Position numbers and translations under genes: made by a program
In this document: positions 52,601 through 63,483 of the stretch, one piece after another
Layout: each line of letters begins with the position of its first letter
Numbering within the stretch: position 1 is the first letter of the stretch
The notes under the pieces: generated by a model
Seen by the model: only the letters and a program-made list of their open reading frames with translations
The model's database searches: none
What the model was told of the DNA's origin: nothing
From: Prostheceraeus crozeri
Lineage: Eukaryota > Platyhelminthes > Polycladida > Euryleptidae
NCBI GenBank assembly: GCA_907163375.1
Contig: CAJQUW010017018.1
Coordinates: 290,317 to 354,316 of the forward strand
Direction: 5' to 3'
DNA length: 64,000 bases

Positions 52601-54383
52601 AATTAAGAATTACATTGTTGGCAGACTATGTATGATAATTTTAAATATTCTTTATCTTCAAGATTCCATTCATCTTCAATATATTTGCGAAATAATATAG
52701 TTTCTTCTTGTTGATATTCTTGTAGATATTGATTATGTAACATTTGTAACTCATGTTGATATTGTTTTTTATATAGTTGCGGTAACATCTCTAACTTATG
52801 TATATATTCTAACAATAGAGATGAACGCTCGGTTTCGTACTCATAGGGAAATTCACATCCTTTATAATTATTATGATTAATCATTATTAGTTATAATGTT
52901 TTTATAATTTCATATTTTTCGGTACTTACTACATTTCCTTTGTAAATAATATTATGATGCATGTAATTTCCTCTTTCATTGTATACTATTTCTGTTTGGC
53001 ATAAATTTTTGTTATTCAAATAAAATTCTTTTAAGTTGTTATAAACAATGTTATTAACTTCAATATCTCCGATATATAAGAGAGTAACATCACCAATAGA
53101 AACATACTTCACATTTAATTCAAAAACATTTACTTCTATTAAATTTTTCTTCTTTTTATGAAACTTTATTAACCTATTATAATGATTGAGAGAATCGAAA
53201 ATTTCTTCGTGTACTCATAATGAGATGTAATTTTTTCCAGAATTTTTGCCTTCCGGCTTTGTCAATGGAACATGTAAAAATCCAAGCAATGCAAATCTGG
53301 CCACTACCAGTGCAGCGTGAGCAACATTCAAAAAGTAATTTATAGCATAAGTCAAAAATGAGTAAATACTACTAAATACAAATAAAAGTAAGATGAAGGA
53401 AAGACTTATTTACAAAAGAAAGAAAAGTGTTCTACATGTTCCATTGACAAAGCCGGAAGGCGAAAATTCTGGAAAAAATTACATCTCATTATGAGTACCC
53501 GAAGAAATTTTCGATTCTCTCAACGGTCTGTCCGGGTACGTGGAGAACCACATCATGCATTCGTATTATAATCATATGGAAATTCATCTAAACCATCAGA
53601 GAGATCAAATTCATTTATATATTCTTCTTTATTATAATGACTTAGTCTTTCTTTGTGATATTTTGCAGGATGTAAATGTGCTAAAACACTCCACAGAAAA
53701 CAATATTCATCTTCATTCTGTATGTTGATTATTTGTGGAGAACTGAAAGGAAGGAGTATGTAACTACCACCAGTATTATTTTTATATTTGTCAATTACTA
53801 TTTTCTTAGATAGTATTGCAATAAATCTCCAACCAGATTCACGCAACTCAGCTTCAGTTATAGCATCTTTTAATTTATTTATCATTTGTTCAAATATGGG
53901 TTGTATATCATTTACATCATGAATTTCTTGTGTCTGTGTAAAATGTCCTTGTACTATTTCTTCAGTCATTCCATCGGATCCAGTTTTTGCATAAAGTACT
54001 TCTACATTCATATAACATTTGAAAGATTTCTTAAATAAATTATAGAAGTTTGTTAATACATCATAAAAGGTTTCATCGGTTTCATTATGTTCAACAGATT
54101 CATCAAATAAATATTTTATATCTGTTACAGCTTCGTCGGTTTTGTCAGTTTCGTCAGTTTCATTAAATAAGTATCTTATATCCGTTTCGGGCGAAGTACT
54201 AGAACCTTCGGACGAAGTAATAGAACCTTCGATTTCCCCAAAAAAATCTTCACTATTAAAAACTTTTTTATATTCCGAATGTGAATAATCATCAAATATT
54301 TTTTTAACTTTTATATCAGTAGGTAATGTTTCTAGATAGTTTTTGTAATTATTTAATTTTGACATCACGGTGTCCCCGAACAA
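49629..54383 (-). pseudogene. Family-B DNA polymerase of P2 with zinc-finger and endonuclease-VII-like parts (PolB type B); broken
   Basis: In order on the minus strand: an N-terminal domain with NEDEYCFLWSVLAHLHPAKY near 53660; a glutamine/tyrosine-rich coiled region (YQEQYQEQLEISQQEYQQKL) near 52400; a C2H2 finger (CLQCMTSFRTKEEMNRHLEN) near 52220; exonuclease motif IHCDFEAYN near 52090; an HNH/endonuclease-VII-like zinc part (CYYCGKKLG, then DHDHLNGLYRG) near 51750; exonuclease motif YLQIDVLILTDL near 51190; DPCYCYSTPGLTW near 51100; motif A YDFNSLYSSCM near 50780; motif B KLMNNAFYGKT near 50290; motif C FTDTDSVFL near 50010. This is the widespread Polinton polymerase build and differs from the P1 enzyme. 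It is broken at six or more points and interrupted by a MITE. Confidence 0.93.
53186..53523. mobile_element. 338-bp MITE inside the P2 polymerase gene
   Basis: Inverted repeats of about 90 bp (53186-53275 and 53435-53523) open with TTGAGAGAATCGAAAATTTC and are nearly identical. There is no coding capacity. I could not find a clear flanking duplication, so the superfamily stays open. The close match of the arms suggests that it entered P2 after the polymerase had already stopped being maintained or soon before. Confidence 0.82.
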
Positions 54384-55077
54384 GGTTGAAACCTCAAAAA
54401 ATTGTACACAACTTTTGTCAACGGTTTTAGGGACAGTTTTGCATCCTGTTTAAAGTTATGTAATTTTTAAAATATTCCATTGAGGGCTTTTCGAGAAAAA
54501 TCGATTTTTCGAAATTGAACTTCCATATATGGAAGGTAGAGGTGAAATAAACGCTAATTTACACATCTGTCATTGTATAAATCAAATTCCATCTTTTCTA
54601 AGGTTATTGAAACCATTTTATAAAAATTTTGCAAAAAAGTAAGCTATCATTGAGGTTTCTAGTTTGAAATTCAAATTCAACTTCCATATATGGAAAGTAA
54701 ACATGAAATAAACATTATTTCGTGTACCTGACATTGTATCAGCATATTTTCATACTTTGTAAGTTAAATGAAACCGGTTGTTCTTAACCATATATGCATG
54801 AAAAATAAAATCAATCACAGAGGCATAAAATTTGAAACTTATATCCAACTTCCATATACGGAAAGTACAATTATCAATTGATTATCAGCTGTCATTTCTC
54901 AAATCTTCACCGTGGTTAATGAATCAAATTTTCACCGCAGATATAATTGCATATAGGCTCAATGAGTAACGATCTAAAAAGACTACTTTTTTGGAAAACA
55001 TGAACTAGTTGTATTGATAGGCATTTTTCATGAGAAAATAATTTTTATTTCCATGACAGATCTCTTATTGTTAAAAA
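54384..55077. promoter_or_regulatory. Intergenic region of P2 with three CArG-box repeats
   Basis: Three units about 165 bp apart each contain a CTTCCATATATGGAAG-like palindrome: CCATATATGG at 54523-54532 and 54684-54693, and CCATATACGG at 54852-54861. CC(A/T)6GG is the consensus bound by SRF-type MADS-box factors. The region lies between the divergent polymerase and coiled-coil genes, where promoters for both should be. The repeats are certain; the regulatory role is inferred. Confidence 0.55.
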
Positions 55078-55957
55078 ATGATGTTACCAAATGTTGGTGG
55101 AGGTGCATATATCCCGAGTAATCGTGAATCAGAAATAGAAATAGAAAATTATATCATGAAAACTGAAGACATTTTATCTGGTCCATTACATCTTTCTATT
55201 CTTCCGCAACAAAATACAGAGTTAACAAATAAACAATGTTGATACACAAATCAATGACTTAAAAGAAAAATATATAAACGATGTTTTGGTTCCACTGATG
55301 AATGAATTAAAGTTGCTAAAATTTAATGACAAATCATTAAACGAAAAATTATTAAAACTTGATAAAAAGGATAGAGAGCTAGGTAAATACAGCAAAACTT
55401 TTTAAAAGAATTTCAGAACAATCAAAAATTTTAATATTACCTTCTATAAAGTTAAAATCTGCAGTCATTAAAAATAAACATCAGATACAACTACTGAAAG
55501 AACAATTTGAAAATGAATTAGAAAAACTTCCTAAAAATTTTTAAATTTTTTTAAAGATTTAAATAAGTTACAAGATACATTCCAAAAAAGTGTTGGTGAA
55601 TTAAGTTCTAAAATTACTCAACAAATGAGGAAGATGAATAGAATGATAAATGAAGTAAAATCACTTAATCAAAAAGTTGATAAAATGAAAACTCTTAAAA
55701 TCAATTTAGAAAAGGAATTAAAGAAAAATTATAAAGGCAATAAAGAACAGTTAGATGCTGTTAAAAATCAGTTAGATGTTCTTAAAATTTAGTTGAAGGC
55801 TCTTAAAACAGATTTAAAGATGAATCAGCAGAAAATGCAAGCTAATAGAAAAGAAATTAAAATACATCACACGCTGCTTAACGCAATAGAGAAAGTGCAA
55901 AGGAAAATTAATAAAATTATCACGCGGTTGTTGTCCATTCACACACGTAAATCTTAA
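55078..55957 (+). pseudogene. Coiled-coil protein of P2; broken
   Basis: The start reads MMLPNVGGGAYIPSNRESE after TTGTTAAAAAATG. Long heptad-like stretches follow, for example KLLKLDKKDRELG, LQDTFQKSVGELSSKITQQM and KIIKIHHTLL-like sequence near the end, matching P1's 10836-11572. The end CACACGTAAATCTTAA is shared with P1 exactly where the orientation of the neighbouring capsid cassette differs. A fibre or scaffold role is possible. It has several breaks. Confidence 0.6.
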
Positions 55958-56010
55958 ACGTAAATATTAACGTAAATATTTTTCCCAAAAGTTAAATTAA
56001 ATCCTAAAAA

Positions 56011-56441
56011 ATGCCTATAATTTATAAACACAATCTTAAAAATTTTGCTTCAAATCAAAAAATAGCACATGAACCATCTATAAAATCAGTTTACCATTAT
56101 AACAATGTAGAAACTATTCAAAAGAAAGGAGATGGAATATTTTCTGGTATAGGAAGTATCGTTAATGTTATTAAAAATAATAAAGATTTGTTTACATCTG
56201 CTGCAAAAGGAACAGCTGCTATAGGTAGTACAGCTACTGCAATATCAAATGCTGTTAAGTCTCAAAACGAATTAAAACAACTAGAAACTATTCGTAAACT
56301 TAAGAATGATTCTGAAGAACTAAAAAAATTAAAAAACTTTCAGAGGAAACAAAAAACAAAATTGCTAACATAGCCGCTGAAAGTAAACAGGAGAAGAAAT
56401 CAATTGAAGAAATAAGAAGTAATGGTTTAGCAAAATTCTAA
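56011..56441 (+). pseudogene. Small virion-type protein of P2; broken
   Basis: Nearly identical in its first 110 residues to the P1 protein at 8924-9391 (MPIIYKHNLKNF; GIFSGIGSIVNVIKNNKD). It again directly precedes the major capsid gene. Here it is on the same strand as the coiled-coil gene, the opposite of P1. About one break. Confidence 0.65.
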
Positions 56442-56521
56442 AATATATTCAAAAAGGAAACTTAAGAAAATTTTTTTCTGTGTGTGAGAAAAAGCAAAAA
56501 AGTCAAATTATTTTTTTAAAA

Positions 56522-57848
56522 ATGTCTTCTCTTATTGAAAATAAATTTAGATTAGACGATCCTCCGTTCGTCAGTTACAATCAAAAAAGAATGACTATAT
56601 AAGAATTGCTATGAATCCCGGATCTTCTAGTAGAGTAAATACTGGAGGAGATTTAATCTTTGAAGTTGATAATCAACAAAGTTATTTATATTTACCTGAT
56701 ACCTTTTTACACTGTGAATATTCTTTATATAGTGATGCCAATTTTACAACACCATTACCAGATACTGATAATATTGCATTAGAGAATAATTTCTTTCCAA
56801 GATTTTTACACAAATGCGTTTAGATGTTGCAACTCAAAATATAAAAACAATAAGTGACTCTCCAGGTATAATTGATACAATGCTTAGATTTGCAACAATT
56901 GGTGAAAATCATAAAAAGTATGAAATCGAAGGTTGGTTTCCTGATACTAATGATGGTAAAATTGTTGATGATTTAACTCACGCTGGAACAGATGCCGGAG
57001 GAATTGCGAAAGATGTAGAAAATATTGCAAATCATTTAAATAAAACAAACAATAGTGCATATAAAGAAAGACGTGAATTTAACAGGAAAAGTAAACAGAC
57101 AGTAAATTGGTCATTGTCTCCATTATTCGGATATTTAGATTATGATAAAATATCATATCAATTAAAATTTAAATTAATAATTCATCGCACAGCAAATAAT
57201 GAATTAATCTTTTACGGTAAGACTGGAAGAAAACTATATTTAAAAATTGATAGACTTGAATGGTGGATAAAACATATTACTCCTAGTCTAGAGGTTGAAT
57301 CAACTATGGCAAAAAGATTAAATACTAACAAACCAATTCCAGTAAATTTTCTAAAGCGTACTGCTAGTTCTGTAACTTTTTCTGAACAAAGATTTAGCTG
57401 GCATTTTACTAGAACTTCGAATACTCCAAGATATTTATTACTAACTTTTCAAAGAAATAATTCTCCAAGTTTTGATAAGAACAACAATCTTTTCCATATT
57501 AACAAAATTCGAAGTTTACAAGTTGCTTTAAATCAAACCCGAGATCCAATTGATCCATTAAGATTCGATGATACCAATAATCAATTTATGGAAGGATATG
57601 ATGCTTATAGAAATCTTTGTATAGAATTTGGAGTTGAACCACAAATAACTCCTGGAGATTGGAGACACTTATATCCTTTTTTCTGTTTCGATTTAAGTGC
57701 ACAATCTGAAGATATTATCAAGACTGATGTGACAATTAATATTGAAAAGAAAGATTCCACAACTTCATTGATGGCTTATGGTTTATTGTTAGAAGATGTA
57801 AAATATTCTATTGAAATTCTTAATGGAACGATGTTTAGGATCGGCTGA
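56522..57848 (+). pseudogene. Major capsid protein of P2; broken
   Basis: The match to P1's 9424-10758 covers the whole length: VNTGGDLIFEVDNQQSYLYL, WSLSPLFGYLDYDKISYQLK, LEWWIKHITPSLEV, TSNTPRYLLLTFQ and FCFDLSAQSEDIIK. The start follows TTTTTTTAAAAATG. The longest open part has 344 residues. A decayed unit of the cassette's boundary repeat follows the gene. It has about two breaks. Confidence 0.8.
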
Positions 57849-57997
57849 AGCCTCTGAACAAAGTTCTATAGGTTAAAACCCAAGACTTCGTCGATACGTA
57901 AATTAAAATTTTTGGTTAAAATTTGTTCTTAACTTCAAATTTTTTCATAACTAGAATAGATTAAAAAATTCTTAACTTAAAATTTTTTTTATTAAAA

Positions 57998-58484
57998 ATG
58001 TCGCAAGCGAAAAGTAATAATAATAATAATATAACTGTTGCATTAATACTAGGTAACATTGTTGACAAATATACACCTAAAATTATTAAGATTAACAAAA
58101 AGAAGTATTACATAAGTAAACCAATGATAGAGAATATTAAATTACAAGAAGAAAAGAATGGTGGAATTCTCCCATTAATTCCTCTAATGATAGGTGGCAT
58201 AGCAGTTGCAGGAAGTGTTGCAGGTGGGACAGTTGTTATTGTCCAAGCAGTAAATAAAAATAAATCAGAGAAGGCAGCATTAGAAGAACAAAAACGTCAT
58301 AAAGTTGCTAGGGGTGAAGGAATAGTAGATAATTTTATTAGCAAATTAAATTTAGTTGATGAAGGAAAACGAGTTCTCAAAAACATTCTACATAATGTTG
58401 ATGATTTAATAGAAAGCCAAAAGAGAGCCAAAAGAAACTAAAGATGGCTCTGCAATATATCTAAGTCCTAGTATGATTCGTTGA
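57998..58484 (+). pseudogene. Small protein with glycine-rich hydrophobic segment, P2 copy; broken
   Basis: The protein begins MSQAKSNNNNNITVALILGN after TTATTAAAAATG. It shows KKKYYISKPMIENIKLQEEK, then GGILPLIPLMIGGIAVAGS and the charged helix KNKSEKAALEEQKRH, as in P1. It precedes the phospholipase A2-like gene on the same strand in both elements. About one break. Confidence 0.65.
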
Positions 58485-58585
58485 CAAACATTTGTGATAA
58501 ATATATTGGTATAATGTCATGAATATATTGTTATAATGTTATGAATATATTGTTATATAGTCATAAATATTTCTTTATCTTTAAA

Positions 58586-59165
58586 ATGTATTCTACAAAT
58601 TCAACAAATTCTACAAGTTCTACAAATTCCGAAAATTTAATAAAATTAAAAATTTCTAATTTAGATTTATTAAATTATCTCTTAAAAGCACATTCTGGCC
58701 ATCGCCTTCACACTGGAGGTGACATACAAAAAACAATAGAAAACTTTCCTGGATTTATTTGGAGTAAATATTCAAAAGAAAAACATCTTCCTGGTCATTC
58801 ATATACCGGTCCAGGAACTCGATTAGATATAAGACTAGATGAGAATAATAATCCAAAACCAGGTGAAGAACCAATAAACAAAGTTGATGCAGCAGCTTAT
58901 AGACACGATTTAGCTTATCGAAATCATGACTTAAAATCTCGTCATGAAGCTGATAGGAAAATTATAGAAGAATTAGATAATATTCAAAATCCTACATTTA
59001 GAGAAAAAAATTGAAAGAATGTTTGTTAAAAAAGCTTTACAAGCTAAAATATTGTTCGGTCAAGGTTTAGACAAAACTCAACACTGAAACCTACGCGTCC
59101 GAAATTCACAAGGAATATAGAAGCCTAAATATCTATTGAAGGTAAAAGTATTTAATAAAGATGAT
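58586..59165 (+). pseudogene. Phospholipase A2-like protein of P2; broken
   Basis: The start MYSTNSTNSTSSTNSENL has a serine/threonine/asparagine repeat not seen in P1. HTGGDIQKTIENFPGFIWSK, the calcium-loop-like LPGHSYTGPGTRLD and the catalytic-type YRHDLAYR are kept. The integrase follows directly on the same strand. About two breaks. Confidence 0.72.
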
Positions 59166-59877
59166 ATTTGGAGTGCTGATCTTATTCATATGCCGAATGA
59201 GTCTGATTTTAAATAGGGTTTAACCGCTATAGATTTGTATGCTGGATATGCTTGGGTGAAGCCATTAAAGAATAAAAGTGGTTTGACAGTTAAATATGCG
59301 TTTGAAAAATATTTAAGGAAAGTAATAGAAAGCCAAAAAATTGTTTGTTGATAAAGGATCGGAGTTTTATAACAGAAATGTTAAGCCATTATTTGAAACT
59401 GTTCATTCCACAGAAAATGCTGGCAAAGCTGTAGTAATAGAAAGGTTTAATAGAACGTTAAAAAGTAAATTATTTAATAAATTTACTGAATAAGGTAATC
59501 AAAAATGGTTAAAAATATTACCAGGAATTGTTGATGATTATAACAATAAGATTCATTCAAGTATTGAAGAAACTCCAAAGAATGCTTCTAACGATCCAGA
59601 TTTAATAAGAAAGAAGATATTTGAAAATAATTATGAGAATGAAAATAATGTTAATTTACAAAACCGTAAATCGAAATTTAAAATTGGAGATAGAGTTAGA
59701 ATATTTAAATTTGAAAATAAATTTGAAAAAGGTTTTGTTGGTTATTGGACTAAAGAAATATTTAAAGTTTGTAAAATAAATCAAACTTATCCGATTACTT
59801 ATGAAATAAAAGATTTAGATAATGAGGAAAACGGAGGTAGATTTTATGAAAATGAATTACAAAAGACTGAACTTTAA
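59166..59877 (+). pseudogene. Integrase of P2; broken
   Basis: Landmarks are IDLYAGYAWVKPLK, FVDKGSEFYNRNVKPLF, VVIERFNRTLKSK and the basic KIGDRVRIFKFENKFEKGFV, all parallel to P1's integrase with its DDE core and C-terminal beta-rich domain. The gene meets the protease tail to tail within about 20 bp. It has several breaks. Confidence 0.88.
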
Positions 59878-59894
59878 TTACAAGTATCCTTTAG

Positions 59895-60378
59895 CTAGCC
59901 GTTATTCAATTCTAACATAATATCTAGAAATGGCACTCCTTTTTGCAACTTGTATAAAACATAAATACATAATTGCCCGCAATAAATAGTTCCTGGTTTT
60001 TGAATTTGAAATGTATCATACACTCCATTTCCAAGTATTTCTTTCACTTCATTTGTAGGGGGAAGTCCGTATGAGTCGAACCAATAGTTTTCTACATTAG
60101 TATTCTTTTGCCCTGCTGACCAATGTACTCCTTTTTGATCTGACGTGTGGAGATTTGTTATGAAGTTCAATGGAATCGGTTTATTTTTAATCAACTGCAA
60201 TTCATCTCTCATCAATACGTGAAAATTCTTTATTTCAATTGATTGGCAATTTTCTTTAGATCAAAATTCGTAGTTGTTTGTTTGCCGTATAATTTTAAAA
60301 ACTCAGTCGTGTTATTAACCTGAGGACATATGCCGCCTATATTACTCAGTATAACTGTCGGATTTTCATCATTCATTT
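59895..60378 (-). pseudogene. Adenovirus-type protease of P2; broken
   Basis: The main part has VHWSAGQK with the catalytic histidine, YWFDSYGLPP with the aspartate and TIYCGQLC with the cysteine, as in P1. Similarity to the P1 gene's beginning continues to an ATG at about 60378. The order and convergence with integrase are the same as in P1. It has one or two breaks. Confidence 0.85.
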
Positions 60379-60419
60379 TAAATGAAATAAATTCTATCAT
60401 TAAATTACCTCAGGCTTAT

Positions 60420-60570
60420 GATCTTTTAGTTCGCACAATTCAATTCTCATAAATACATGAAAGTTTTTTTATTCCTAATTGCTTATCTATTCTCTTGAGA
60501 TCGAAGTTTGTAGTTGTTTGTTTATCGTATTGTTTAGGAAGTCGTTTATGTTTAATTTCTTTTCATTTTT
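60420..60570 (-). pseudogene. Second partial copy of the P2 protease start
   Basis: The reverse complement contains TTCGATCTCAAGAGAATAGA and AAGCAATTAGGAATAAAAAA, which match the segment of the protease gene encoding NFDLKKIANQLGIKNF in P1. A fuller copy of the same segment lies just downstream at about 60220-60300. So the front part of the gene was duplicated in tandem before or during decay of this end. Confidence 0.6.
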
Positions 60571-60608
60571 CATTTATATTTGCCATTTTCTTTGTTAGTT
60601 AATTACGT

Positions 60609-60642
60609 GAAGACCGAAAAGTGACAACGACGTTGACAGTTG
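60609..60642. promoter_or_regulatory. Conserved near-palindrome TGACAACGACGTTGACA
   Basis: P1 has TGACAACACTGTTGACA at 6441-6457, also next to the protease start, with similar flanks (GAGACTGAAAAG). Each can pair with itself, and the innermost pair differs between the copies in a compensating way. It may be a binding site shared by the two elements. Two examples are few. Confidence 0.4.
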
Positions 60643-61188
60643 ATAAATCTTTATTCATCAGAACAAAAGCTGCAGGACAAATGAATAAATGAATAAATGA
60701 ATGGATCGAATAGCTTGTAGGGATCGTGAACTATGTTGATGTCTTGAGCTCAATTTATGATGTCAATGTCTATCAAGCATCGCCTTTCCTGTAAAATCTC
60801 TTTTGACGTGTAAAAATGGGCTACAGATATTTAGAACCACATGAAGTTAATAACATGCACGTTTTTTGCAACATGAGTGAAATTATGAAATTGCATTCTA
60901 AGGCTCAACGATTAGATTTAATTAAGTCCCTGGTGTTGTGAAGAAAAAAGTATAGGTCATATGAACACTGTAAGGTAGGTGAACCAATGAAAGCGGCCAC
61001 CAGTTTGAAAATCTCCTCTGTTTTCTTACATGTCTATTTTTTGAACGCAATTGGTATAGAAGTTCACTATCGTGGTATCAGCTCTATAAAATTGGGCCTT
61101 TTTGCGTTGTTTTTGGCGTACAAATACTTCAAGCAAGGTCAATCAAATTTTACACACGGCGAATTCACACAAACTTGTCGAATAAGAA

Positions 61189-61686
61189 CAGGGGTTCCCA
61201 ATCTGAGGTACGCGAAGGCATTTTGAGGGGTACGCAGAACATGGGAGATTCATTATAATTCAATTTTATTTTCATTACTTTACTGTTCATGGTGAACTGT
61301 TAATTGATCCGCATTGGATTGTCATCATCTGACCTTGAAGCAACCGTTGCTATTAGTAATTACCAACCAGAAACTCGACCCCAACCACACACTTATATGA
61401 ATCCGGATTCTCCACCGTAGTAATGATTAAAAGCAAGCAGCTTGTTTGATGTTGGAGCATGGCTTTCGCTGCGCTTGTGTTGCCACACAGGCGCGCATCA
61501 GTTACGCCTAGTTAAATTTTTGTATTATTCAATTACAAATATCGTATATTTCTACGCGTAATTAAATTTTAGCATGATTGAATTCTTGCTATTTTTTATA
61601 TGTTAAGTGAGGGTACGCGGAAAAATGAAAAATCCTATGATTTTCTACTTTGGGGTACGCCACATGAAAATTAATGGGAACCCCTG
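61189..61686 (+). mobile_element. hAT-type MITE, 498 bp, first copy
   Basis: The ends are CAGGGGTTCCCA and GGGAACCCCTG, and an 8-bp duplication (AATAAGAA) flanks both sides at 61181-61188 and 61687-61694. These are signs of hAT-superfamily non-autonomous elements. No coding capacity. GGTACGC words recur inside near both ends. Confidence 0.92.
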
Positions 61687-62985
61687 AATAAGAACATCGA
61701 ATTTGCTATCAAGTCGCAAAGCGATGATGGCAGAGACATCAGAAATGTAGGCTTTTGCATCCTAATCCTTATAATAACATCGATGCACGAAGAACATATA
61801 AACGTCAACGAAACTAAATGAAATAAGATCCAACTGTATTGCACATATATCCTTAATTTTTGAACTTGTAGGAAGCTTCAATTAACCTCACCTACGTCGC
61901 AAACCACTGTTCAATAGAAAAATTCGCAAAATTGGGCACTTTTTTCTTGATTTTAAACAAACAATAATGTTTCTATATGATTATACACTGTGATCAAAAA
62001 AGGTCGATTATCTTTATTGATGTTCAGGTGTCAATCACGTTCGAATATTGTGAGTTTGGTAGTCTTATAATCATTATAAAAATCAAACATGAAAATCATT
62101 GATTAGAGAAAATGTTAAACATTCGATTTGAATCAAGGTAAATTTAACTTCTATTTATGTCAAGCTTCAACCATCGCTCAAACTTTATTTTTTGGTGTAT
62201 TTCCAGTATCCCAGTACCATAAATTGACAATAGATCTGTAGAATGGAAAAATTATTGCAAAACAGAAAACAGTATTTTTTCTTAACTGACTTTGTACATG
62301 AAGTGGTGTTGGGCGGAAAATAAGAAGGATCGATTAGGCCTATCGCTCTTCAGTACTGACTATTGAGACAGTGTCTTATCGAACATCTGTGCGTTGTCGA
62401 TTTTGGTTGCATTGCTGATAAGGAATACATCATTGTTTTGCAGAACACAGAAAAGTACACATTTTTGCGCACTTGGTCAATTTATCATTAAATGTATGAA
62501 TAGATCGAATAGCCTGTAGGGATCGTGAACTATGTTGATGTCTTGAGCTCAATTTATGATGTCAATGTCTATCAAGCATCGCCTTTCCTGTAAAATCTCT
62601 TTTGACGTGTAAAAATGGGCTACAGATATTTAGAACCACATGAAGTTAATAACATGCACGTTTTTTGCAACATGAGTGAAATTATGAAATTGCATTCTAA
62701 GGCTCAACGATTAGATTTAATTAAGTCCCTGGTGTTGTGAAGAAAAAAGTATAGGTCATATGAACACTAAGGTAGGTGAACCAAAGAAAGCGGCCACCAG
62801 TTTGAAAATCTCCTCTGTTTTCTTACATGTCTATTTTTTGAACGCAATTGGTATAGAAGTTCACTATCGTGGTATCAGCTCTATAAAATTGGGCCTTTTT
62901 GCGTTGTTTTTGGCGTACAAATACTTCAAGCAAGGTCAATCAAATTTTACACACGGCGAATTCACACAAACTTGTCGAATAAGAA

Positions 62986-63483
62986 CAGGGGTTCCCAATC
63001 TGAGGTACGCGAAGGCATTTTGAGGGGTACGCAGAACATGGGAGATTCATTATAATTCAATTTTATTTTCATTACTTTACTGTTCATGGTGAACTGTTAA
63101 TTGATCCGCATTGGATTGTCATCATCTGACCTTGAAGCAACCGTTGCTATTAGTAATTACCAACCAGAAACTCGACCCCAACCACACACTTATATGAATC
63201 CGGATTCTCCACCGTAGTAATGATTAAAAGCAAGCAGCTTGTTTGATGTTGGAGCATGGCTTTCGCTGCGCTTGTGTTGCCACACAGGCGCGCATCAGTT
63301 ACGCCTAGTTAAATTTTTGTATTATTCAATTACGAATATCGTATATTTCTATGCGTAATTAAATTTTAGCATGATTGAATTCTTGCTATTTTTTATATGT
63401 TAAGTGAGGGTACGCGGAAAAATGAAAAATCCTATGATTTTCTACTTTGGGGTACGCCACATGAAAATTAATGGGAACCCCTG
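62986..63483 (+). mobile_element. hAT-type MITE, 498 bp, second copy
   Basis: Identical in layout to 61189-61686, with the same AATAAGAA duplication (62978-62985 and 63484-63491). Since the flanks are the same, it was copied with the surrounding 1.8-kb unit rather than inserted anew. Confidence 0.92.

Larger units (their letters stand above)
45925..60650 (+). mobile_element. Polinton/Maverick element P2, older and more decayed
   Basis: The gene content parallels P1: edge membrane protein, unknown conserved gene, penton-like protein, packaging ATPase, polymerase, coiled-coil protein, small virion-type protein, major capsid protein, second small protein, phospholipase A2-like protein, integrase and protease. 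The left edge is placed by subterminal repeats and by analogy with P1; I found no matching right terminal repeat, and a 1.8-kb tandem unit begins soon after the protease. P2 has twenty or more breaks and is interrupted by a MITE, so it looks clearly older than P1. It runs in the opposite overall direction to P1. Confidence 0.9.

Noticed and set aside
60987-61226. 79-residue frame repeated at 62760-63023
   Set aside because: It is duplicated only because the whole 1.8-kb unit is, it runs into the MITE's end, and it has no family features.
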